Assembly: GCA_013329855.1 (NCBI GenBank)
Contig: DUJI01000305.1
Span: 1 to 5,611 of the forward strand
Direction of reading: 5' to 3'
Source: Thermoplasmata archaeon
Lineage (GTDB): Archaea; Thermoplasmatota; Thermoplasmata; RBG-16-68-12
DNA length: 5,611 nt
Shown piece by piece: positions 1 to 4,386 of this stretch. Every line of letters begins with the position of its first letter. The stretch's first letter is position 1. Under the pieces are notes generated by a model. The model saw only the letters and a program-made list of their open reading frames with translations, ran no database searches and was not told the DNA's origin. The translations under genes were made by a program, and so were the position numbers.

Positions 1-190
1 GGAGGGACCGGAGGGCGGGATAGATGGCACCCGGGCTGGGCTTGTAGAATCCATGGAAGCGCTCCTCGAGAGCCTTCATGACCTCGTACCCATGCATGGG
101 TTTCTCCCGGAGTACCACCAGAAGGAGGCCCGTGAAGTCTCCCTTTGCGAGGAAGTGGTGGGTGCCGCCGAAGCCATCTTGGGAGGTCAT
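1..190 (-). CDS. PadR-family transcriptional regulator, N-terminal part (cut by window edge)
   Basis: Reading leftward from the ATG at 190-188 gives 63 codons with no stop before the window edge. After a polar leader of about 17 residues comes FTGLLLVVLREKPMHGYEVM, then KALEERFHGFYKPSPGAIYPALRSL. This is the start of the PadR winged-helix DNA-binding domain: the HGYE motif after helix 1 and the SPGAIYPAL recognition-helix segment are hallmarks. PadR proteins are usually dimeric repressors of about 100-180 residues that often control themselves and a neighbouring gene; the C-terminal dimerisation helix is outside the window. The start is supported by a BRE/TATA-like promoter centred about 28 bases upstream, as expected for a leaderless mRNA, and by the absence of a Shine-Dalgarno. 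The gene is divergent from the glycosyltransferase at 298, with a repeat-type candidate operator between them. The ligand is unknown. Family assignment is firm. Confidence 0.9.
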   Translation of the reverse strand, partial: MTSQDGFGGTHHFLAKGDFTGLLLVVLREKPMHGYEVMKALEERFHGFYKPSPGAIYPALRSL

Positions 191-196
191 GGGCCG

Positions 197-216
197 TCGC
201 GATATATCGCGATATA
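197..216. repeat. Two perfect tandem copies of TCGCGATATA; candidate operator
   Basis: Bases 197-206 and 207-216 are identical 10-mers, one helical turn apart. The array also contains a perfect 16-bp palindrome at 197-212 (TCGCGATATATCGCGA) and a perfect overlapping 14-bp palindrome at 203-216 (TATATCGCGATATA). It lies between the padR TATA box and the padR start codon, so a bound dimer would block transcription of padR. It also sits upstream of the divergent glycosyltransferase gene. The symmetry and position fit an autoregulatory PadR site. The canonical ATGT-N8-ACAT PadR operator is not present, so the link to PadR is inference. Confidence 0.5.
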
Positions 217-230
217 CTTAAACATTTGTC
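215..230 (-). promoter_or_regulatory. Archaeal-type BRE/TATA promoter of padR
   Basis: On the minus strand the sequence reads GACAAATG followed directly by TTTAAGTA. This matches an archaeal purine/A-rich B recognition element next to a TATA box. The TATA centre (about 218.5) lies 28 bases before the padR ATG, so transcription would begin at or within a few bases of the start codon. This is the most AT-rich stretch of the window. A bacterial reading is weaker, because I see no -35 element at a suitable distance on either strand. Confidence 0.6.
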
Positions 231-252
231 TCAGAGTTAGGTCTCCCTGCAT

Positions 253-281
253 GCCCGGTCCCGATCCGCATCGGGCTGGGC
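253..281 (+). other. GC-rich hairpin in the leader of the glycosyltransferase gene
   Basis: CCCGAT (260-265) pairs perfectly with ATCGGG (270-275) around a 4-base loop, CCGC. The stem extends outward through GCCCGG (253-258) against CTGGGC (276-281), with one G-T pair and the single bulged T259. The result is about 12 base pairs ending 16 bases before the ATG at 298. No T-run follows, so it does not look like a terminator. It could be a 5' UTR structure affecting translation, a second operator, or chance in GC-rich DNA. Confidence 0.35.
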
Positions 282-297
282 AGTTTCTCCATACCAT

Positions 298-1137
298 ATG
301 ATTAAGAGCTCCCAGCCGAGTGCTCGATGGGCACCCGCCCTGCTAGGAGGCAGACCAAGCTTGGACGCACCCCTTCCCGGCACGGTCTCCGCGCGCGTCA
401 GCGCCGCGGGGGCGTCCCCGGGCCGGCCGGATCCACGGGTTTCCGTGATTGTGCCCACCTGGAACGAGGCCAGCGCCCTGCCTTCCCTCTTGGAGTCCCT
501 CCGTCGGCAGACGGTTCGAGAGTTCGAGGTCATCGTGGCTGACTCGGGCAGCACGGATGGGACGCAGCAGGTGGCCGCTGCGTTCGACGCTCGGTTTCTG
601 CCGGGGCAGCGGAAGGGACCCGCGGAGGGGCGCAACCGCGGCGCGCGAGCCGCCCGCACGGACACCTTGGTCTTCGTGGATGCTGACTGTCTCCTCCCCC
701 CGCAGCTCCTCGAGTCCATACTCTCCGCCCTCGACGACCCGGCCGTGGTTGGCGGCGCGACGCTGTTCCGACCCATCGATGGCACCGCGGCGGAACGGAC
801 CTTGTTTTTCCTGGCGAGCGCCTACCAGAAAGCGATGAACGTCTGGGGGTATCCCCACAACGCGGGTTTCTGCTTCTTCTTCCGAGGTTCCGCGTTCCAA
901 CGCCTGGCGGGCCTGCGGGAGGATCTCTTCCTGAACGAGACCCATGACATCGCCTTGCGGTCCCGCTCCATCGGAGGCTTCGTCAATCTTCCCGTGTACG
1001 TCGCCACATCCACTCGTCGCTTCCGGAAGCACGGGTTCGCAAGGACCGTCCTCCATGAGTATCTCGGCTCCACGTTGCTCTACTACGTGGCTCGGCACGC
1101 ACCGCCCGCGTCGTTCCAACCCGAGCCCGTACGCTGA
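298..1137 (+). CDS. Family 2 glycosyltransferase (GT-A fold)
   Basis: The 279-residue product should transfer a sugar from a nucleotide-sugar donor to a glycan, lipid or other acceptor in the cytoplasm or at the inner membrane face. The GT2 fold starts near residue 47 with VSVIVPTWNEASALPSLLESL. D82 in ADSGSTDGT would contact the nucleotide, GRNRGARAAR follows (111-120), and VDAD at 127-130 is the metal-binding DxD-type motif. ETHDIALRSR (214-223) fits the catalytic acidic region. The tail TSTRRFRKHGFARTVL resembles the short GT2 subgroup that ends in an S-x-RRF-x-x-x-G motif. No convincing membrane helix is present, so the protein is probably soluble or peripheral. Residues 1-46 are Pro/Ala/Gly-rich and outside the fold. 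The ATG at 298 lacks a Shine-Dalgarno; an in-frame TTG at 361 has AGGAGG at 345-350 and would give 258 residues. Donor and acceptor cannot be told from sequence. Confidence 0.85.
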   Translation: MIKSSQPSARWAPALLGGRPSLDAPLPGTVSARVSAAGASPGRPDPRVSVIVPTWNEASALPSLLESLRRQTVREFEVIVADSGSTDGTQQVAAAFDARFLPGQRKGPAEGRNRGARAARTDTLVFVDADCLLPPQLLESILSALDDPAVVGGATLFRPIDGTAAERTLFFLASAYQKAMNVWGYPHNAGFCFFFRGSAFQRLAGLREDLFLNETHDIALRSRSIGGFVNLPVYVATSTRRFRKHGFARTVLHEYLGSTLLYYVARHAPPASFQPEPVR

Positions 1138-1276
1138 GGGCGAGGTGCACGTCTCCATCCTCCCGGGCTCCCGCCAAACTTGATATCCGGGGCGCGGGAT
1201 GACCCGGGCCGCGGCCGCCCTCCTCGCGCGTTCCGCCAGGCGCGCAGCCGCCCGTCATCCAGGGAGGTCAGGGTCC
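1138..1276 (+). promoter_or_regulatory. Spacer with probable coxG-like promoter and Shine-Dalgarno
   Basis: This 139-bp spacer holds no credible gene. ACTTGATATC (1178-1187) is the only AT-rich box and could act as an archaeal TATA element, giving a start of transcription near 1211 and a leader of about 65 bases. GGAGGT at 1263-1268 is a strong ribosome binding site, 8 bases before the ATG at 1277, and decides that start over the in-frame ATG at 1199. The TATA assignment is weak; the ribosome binding site is clear. Confidence 0.45.
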
Positions 1277-1717
1277 ATGAAGCTCCAGGGCACGTTCTCG
1301 GTGCATGCATCGCGGGAGCGTGTGTTCTCCTTCCTGCTGAACCCCAACGACCTCTCCGCGTGCATCGACGATGCCCACACGATCGACATCCTGGATGCCG
1401 ACCGGTTCCGGGGCACCCTGCGGTCGGGCATCGGCCCCGTCAAGGGCAACTTCACCTGGTCGGCCACGGTCGCGGAGCGCGTCCCCGGAGAGCGCGCCCG
1501 GATCAAGGTCCACGGCTCCGGCATGGGGAGCGCCTTCGACATCGACGCGACGATCGAGCTCCACGAGGCGACGGGGTCCACAACCGCAGCGTGGCGTGCC
1601 GATGTGACCCTGAGCGGTACCCTCGCCAGTCTCGGCGCGCGGCTCATGCAGACCACGATCGACAAGAAGACGAATGCGTTCTTCAGCAACGTCCGTGAGC
1701 AGCTCGAAAGGGCCTAG
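1277..1717 (+). CDS. coxG: CoxG-like SRPBCC protein (CO dehydrogenase subunit G family)
   Basis: The 146-residue product is a one-domain SRPBCC (START-like) protein. It opens with MKLQGTFSVHASRERVFSFL and NPNDLSACIDDAH, where typical CoxG has a C-I-P-G turn. GIGPVKGNF (51-59) and HGSGMGSAF (79-87) are the glycine-rich strands of the family. It ends in a long helix, GARLMQTTIDKKTNAFFSNV, as CoxG proteins do. In Oligotropha CoxG helps recruit aerobic CO dehydrogenase to the cytoplasmic membrane; related proteins occur with other molybdenum hydroxylases. The longer membrane-binding tail of some CoxG proteins is absent. The ATG at 1277 has a good Shine-Dalgarno; starting at 1199 would only add an Ala/Arg-rich stretch translated from spacer. 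It converges on the mocA-like gene, leaving 23 bases between stops. The family is clear; the client enzyme is inferred. Confidence 0.8.
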   Translation: MKLQGTFSVHASRERVFSFLLNPNDLSACIDDAHTIDILDADRFRGTLRSGIGPVKGNFTWSATVAERVPGERARIKVHGSGMGSAFDIDATIELHEATGSTTAAWRADVTLSGTLASLGARLMQTTIDKKTNAFFSNVREQLERA

Positions 1718-1740
1718 ACGCCCGAGCCCTGGGAGGCGGC

Positions 1741-2466
1741 TCAACCCGGCCGTCCTAGCGGGGTCCTGTCCTTCAGACCCGGTCCTCGGTTCACGAGCTC
1801 GGTCAGTGCCTCCTTGAGCGGGAGGCCCTCCTGGAGCTTTGCCTCCAGGGCACGGACCTGCTCCAGAGTGTCCACGTCGAAGAGGACGCCCGGATCGTCC
1901 ACGGCAACTTCGAGGATCTCATCGGCCCGCTCGGCGAACAGCGCGCGGAAGCCCACATCCCCCGTGATCGAATCCACCGAGGCGGCCAGGCGGCGGTCCA
2001 GCAGGACCGGGTTCCCCCGCCGCCCTCGGAAGGTGGGGATCAGGATGCGGGCTTCGCCGCGGGCCCAGCGGTCGATCAAGGCGTTCAGGGTCGCGCTCGC
2101 GACGAACGGTTGGTCGGCCAGCACGACCAGGTAGGCCGCGGCCGACGGGTTGGCCGCCCGGAGCCCGGCTCGAAGGGAGGTGCTCATCCCTCCGAGATAG
2201 TCGGAATTGGTGACGACGCGTGCGGAACGGAGGTCGACCTCCCGCTCGACCACGTCGGCCGCGTGTCCCAGCACGACCACGCACTCGGAGACATGGGATC
2301 CGGCGAGCGTCTCCAGGACCAGGGCCAGGAGGGGCCGAGCCTGGATCCGGACCAGGGGTTTGGGCATGCCCATTCGGCCCGAGCGGCCGGCTGCAAGGAC
2401 GATCGCGGACACCGGTGGGCTCGTCGGGACGGGTCCGGTCTGCGGGGCGGGAGGCCTTCGGTCCAA
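1741..2466 (-). CDS. mocA: MobA-like nucleotidyltransferase, probable molybdenum cofactor cytidylyltransferase (MocA type)
   Basis: The product (241 residues from TTG at 2466) belongs to the NTP_transf_3 family. The nucleotide-binding signature is LAAGRSGRMGMPKPL at 24-38. LGGMSTSLRAGL (91-102) and LADQPF (116-121, with a likely metal-binding D118) follow, then GRRGNPVLL (148-156), GDVGFR (169-174) and FDVDTLEQV (196-204). The set is typical of MocA, which makes molybdopterin cytosine dinucleotide from CTP for xanthine dehydrogenase/CO dehydrogenase-type enzymes. LAAG rather than the LAGG of MobA favours the CTP type, but sugar-phosphate nucleotidyltransferases look similar. The xdhC-like gene upstream on the same strand, ending 69 bases away, supports a cofactor role. 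The TTG start is uncertain: the GTG at 2412 (residue 19) gives a more usual N-terminus, and neither has a strong Shine-Dalgarno. Residues 210-241 form a charged tail past the core fold. Confidence 0.8.
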   Translation of the reverse strand: MDRRPPAPQTGPVPTSPPVSAIVLAAGRSGRMGMPKPLVRIQARPLLALVLETLAGSHVSECVVVLGHAADVVEREVDLRSARVVTNSDYLGGMSTSLRAGLRAANPSAAAYLVVLADQPFVASATLNALIDRWARGEARILIPTFRGRRGNPVLLDRRLAASVDSITGDVGFRALFAERADEILEVAVDDPGVLFDVDTLEQVRALEAKLQEGLPLKEALTELVNRGPGLKDRTPLGRPG

Positions 2467-2535
2467 CGGCGTACCATCCGCTGCGCGTGCCTAAAGGCTT
2501 CCGGAGGGCCCTGGGGTGTCGGCGGCCGGGACGGG

Positions 2536-3363
2536 CTATGGCCTGTGCGGCGCGTCCTTCCCGTACTTCGTGGCGACGACGTCCGCCAGGATGGCCAGGG
2601 CCAGCTCGGCGGGCGTCTGCGCTCCGATGTCCAAGCCGATCGGTGCATGGAGCCGCGCGAGGAACGAATCCGGGACACCCTGGGCCCGCAGCTCGTCCAC
2701 GTCCCGCTTGAGCCGCGTCCGGCTCGCCAGAATTCCGACGAACCGCAGGTTCGCCCGGGATAGGGCTCCAAGCACGACCCCATCGCGTTCTCCCTTCGTC
2801 AGGACGACCACCGAATCGCGTTCGCCCAGGTCCAACGCCAAGGGGTCGATTTCGCTCGCCTTCACGAGGCGATCGGGCTGCTCCTGGAGCTGGGGCACCG
2901 GGTCGACGACCACGACCTCGAAGCCCAGGGCCTTGCCCAGGTGGATCAGGGCCTCCTCGACGTCGTCCTTCCCTCCCTGCCCCACAATCACGAGCCGCTC
3001 CGCCGGCAGCACGGGTTCCACGAACACCTCCAGCGTCCCCCCGCAGTACGTCTCCACGTAAATCTCATCCTCGCTCGGTTCCCCCACGGTCCCCTGGATG
3101 GCGCGCGCCGCGTCGACGAGATGGACGCGAACCAAGCGCGGCTGTCCGTCCGTCATGGCCCTCCGCGCGACCTGCACGATGGGGCCCTCGGGGCAGCCGC
3201 CGCCGAGCGTCCCTCCCACGACGCGTCCGTCGTGCGCGATGAGGATCTTGAACCCCGTCTTGGCGAGGGTCGAGCCCTCCGTCTTGGTCACGGTCGCTTG
3301 GGCGAACGGCTCGCGCTCCGCCGTGAGCTCATGCATCCGCCTCGCGTACTCGTGGGCCCACAC
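2536..3363 (-). CDS. xdhC: XdhC/CoxI-family molybdenum cofactor maturation protein
   Basis: The 275-residue product has both XdhC domains. The N-terminal domain (about 10-117) contains VTKTEGSTLAKTG, then GGTLGGGCPEG with C57, which aligns with the conserved cysteine of the GGGC-x-E-G motif. YCGGTLEVFVEP (106-117) ends it. The C-terminal Rossmann domain (123-270) begins RLVIVGQGG and ends APIGLDIGAQTPAELALAI, the usual PIGLDIGA-x-TP signature. XdhC binds the molybdenum cofactor, takes part in its sulfuration and hands it to xanthine dehydrogenase or CO dehydrogenase. Two places differ from the usual pattern as I recall it: GAGH is GQGGKDD here, with about three extra residues, and the later THD is TKG. 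The GTG start at 3363 has GATATC centred 26-27 bases upstream, fitting a leaderless mRNA; ATG at 3336 is an alternative. It is probably cotranscribed with the mocA-like gene downstream. Confidence 0.85.
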   Translation of the reverse strand: MWAHEYARRMHELTAEREPFAQATVTKTEGSTLAKTGFKILIAHDGRVVGGTLGGGCPEGPIVQVARRAMTDGQPRLVRVHLVDAARAIQGTVGEPSEDEIYVETYCGGTLEVFVEPVLPAERLVIVGQGGKDDVEEALIHLGKALGFEVVVVDPVPQLQEQPDRLVKASEIDPLALDLGERDSVVVLTKGERDGVVLGALSRANLRFVGILASRTRLKRDVDELRAQGVPDSFLARLHAPIGLDIGAQTPAELALAILADVVATKYGKDAPHRP

Positions 3364-3448
3364 CGGGTTCGCCAGGCTCGCCGCGGGATATCTACCTTTT
3401 GCGGACCGCGACGCTCATTACGCCCTTCGGCCTCCCGCGGCCGGGCGC
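3364..3448. promoter_or_regulatory. Divergent promoter region between xdhC and the EamA transporter gene
   Basis: In this 85-bp region the main AT-rich box is GGATATCTACCTTTT (3386-3400). Its core GATATC (3387-3392) is self-complementary and can be read both ways. On minus it is centred 26-27 bases before the xdhC GTG, the spacing of a leaderless archaeal promoter. On plus it would place the transcript start near 3416, about 33 bases before the ATG at 3449. Neither gene has a recognisable Shine-Dalgarno. No TATA box was matched strictly, so this rests on position and composition. Confidence 0.35.
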
Positions 3449-4315
3449 ATGGGGACGGAAGCCTGGCTCGGGCTCGCTCTCGCGACGGTCGTCATCTGGG
3501 GCCTCGGGACCCTCGTCTCGAAGCCCGCCACGATGCGACTTGGCACGCGGCGGATGCTCGCCTTCATCGCGGTCTTCGAGGGCGGTGCGTACGTCGCCCT
3601 GTTCCTCGTCTTCCGCACGGCCTTGCCCGCCTCGGATCCGTACGGGATCGTCGCGGGCTTCCTGGCCGCACTGACGGGGACGCTGGGCTACATCTTCTAC
3701 TACGAGGGGATCCTCGTGGGGAGCGTCGGGCTCATGGGGACCGTGACGGCCGCCTACCCTGCGCCGACCATCCTCCTCTCCATCTGGCTGCTCGGGGAGA
3801 CCCTGGGTCTCGGGCAGGTAATTGGGATCCTCCTCATCCTCCTCTGCGTGGTCGTTCTGAGCCGGCAGCCCGGGTCCGAACGGGCAGGCAAGAAGTCCGC
3901 CGTGGTCTTCGCGTTGCTCGCCTTCGTCTCCTGGGGTCTCTGGGGGTACTTCTCCAAGGTGGCCGTGGACAGCATCGGTGAGGGCAACCTCTTCGGGTTC
4001 TACGCCCTCTCCAACGTCCTGGTGCTGGGCACCTTCCTGCTGCTGACGCGGAGGCGGCCCGTGGAAGCGCCCCACGCGGACCGGGGCGGCGCGATCGGCT
4101 TCGGCCTGCTCGATGTGACCTTCGGCGCGAGTGGTGTGGTCGTCCTCACGTACGCGTACGCGATGGGCCCTGCCTCCCTCGTCTCCGCGGTGACCGGGTC
4201 GTATCCCCTGGTCTCCACGCTCGCCGCCCATTTCCTCCTGAAGGAGCGGTTCGGCTGGAAGGACGCGGTGGCCCTGGCCCTCTTCATCCCCGGGATCTTC
4301 CTGATTGCCTTGTGA
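3449..4315 (+). CDS. EamA/DMT-superfamily transporter
   Basis: The 288-residue product has the length and hydrophobicity of a ten-helix EamA (RhaT/DMT) permease. Approximate helices are 6-24, 36-56, 66-84, 92-111, 122-138, 150-170, 180-199, 213-235, 242-263 and 271-288. The two EamA halves are visible as an internal repeat: VTAAYPAPTILLSIWLLGE (99-117) matches VTGSYPLVSTLAAHFLLKE (248-266), each followed by a closing hydrophobic helix. Charged links (RQPGSERAGKK and RRRPVEAPHADR) fit cytoplasmic loops. Such proteins move small metabolites such as amino acids, nucleobases or sugars; the substrate cannot be assigned. The open frame extends upstream to 3098, but that part is antisense to xdhC, and ATG 3449 begins just before helix 1. 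There is no Shine-Dalgarno. Confidence 0.85.
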   Translation: MGTEAWLGLALATVVIWGLGTLVSKPATMRLGTRRMLAFIAVFEGGAYVALFLVFRTALPASDPYGIVAGFLAALTGTLGYIFYYEGILVGSVGLMGTVTAAYPAPTILLSIWLLGETLGLGQVIGILLILLCVVVLSRQPGSERAGKKSAVVFALLAFVSWGLWGYFSKVAVDSIGEGNLFGFYALSNVLVLGTFLLLTRRRPVEAPHADRGGAIGFGLLDVTFGASGVVVLTYAYAMGPASLVSAVTGSYPLVSTLAAHFLLKERFGWKDAVALALFIPGIFLIAL

Positions 4316-4324
4316 GGCGCTCCC

Positions 4325-4343
4325 TTTCGGGTCCGACCCGGAA
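4325..4343 (+). terminator. Hairpin just after the EamA gene, possible 3' end structure
   Basis: TTTCGGGT (4325-4332) pairs with ACCCGGAA (4336-4343) around the loop CCG, giving 8 pairs of which one is G-T. It starts 9 bases after the EamA stop codon. No T-tract follows, so it is neither a standard bacterial intrinsic terminator nor an archaeal poly-T terminator. It may stabilise the 3' end of the transcript. Confidence 0.25.
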
Positions 4344-4349
4344 ATCGCA

Positions 4350-4386
4350 AGGGACATATCGGACCGCCTAATCCACGGCAGCGACC
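4350..4386 (+). promoter_or_regulatory. Candidate promoter of the MFS transporter gene
   Basis: CATATC at 4355-4360 is centred about 29 bases before the ATG at 4387, with AGGGA just upstream. No Shine-Dalgarno precedes the ATG. The layout resembles the xdhC promoter and suggests a leaderless message separate from the EamA transcript. The box is short and the support is mostly spacing. Confidence 0.3.

Noticed and set aside
213..218. TATACT as a bacterial -10 box on the plus strand
   Set aside because: No -35 element is found about 17 bases upstream, and the same DNA reads better as an archaeal BRE/TATA on the minus strand.
53..250. Plus-strand open frame from 53
   Set aside because: It runs antisense to padR, whose winged-helix motifs are unmistakable. 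Only the last 16 codons, from 251, are considered separately as a possible leader ORF.
343..1158. 271-codon open frame on the minus strand
   Set aside because: It is antisense to the glycosyltransferase, which carries all expected GT2 motifs; the antisense product has none.
1199..1276. Earlier ATG for the CoxG-like protein
   Set aside because: It would add 26 Ala/Arg-rich residues outside the SRPBCC fold, and the strong GGAGGT at 1263-1268 points to the ATG at 1277.
1718..1743. Shared terminator between the convergent coxG-like and mocA-like genes
   Set aside because: Only a 5-bp GAGCC/GGCTC pairing is present and it overlaps the mocA stop codon; there is no T-tract on either strand.
3098..3448. 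N-terminal extension of the EamA frame by 117 codons
   Set aside because: It lies antisense to xdhC, is not hydrophobic and adds nothing to the ten-helix fold; the ATG at 3449 directly precedes helix 1.
3392..4357. 321-codon open frame on the minus strand
   Set aside because: It mirrors the EamA gene, is highly charged and repetitive in composition, and shows no recognisable domain.
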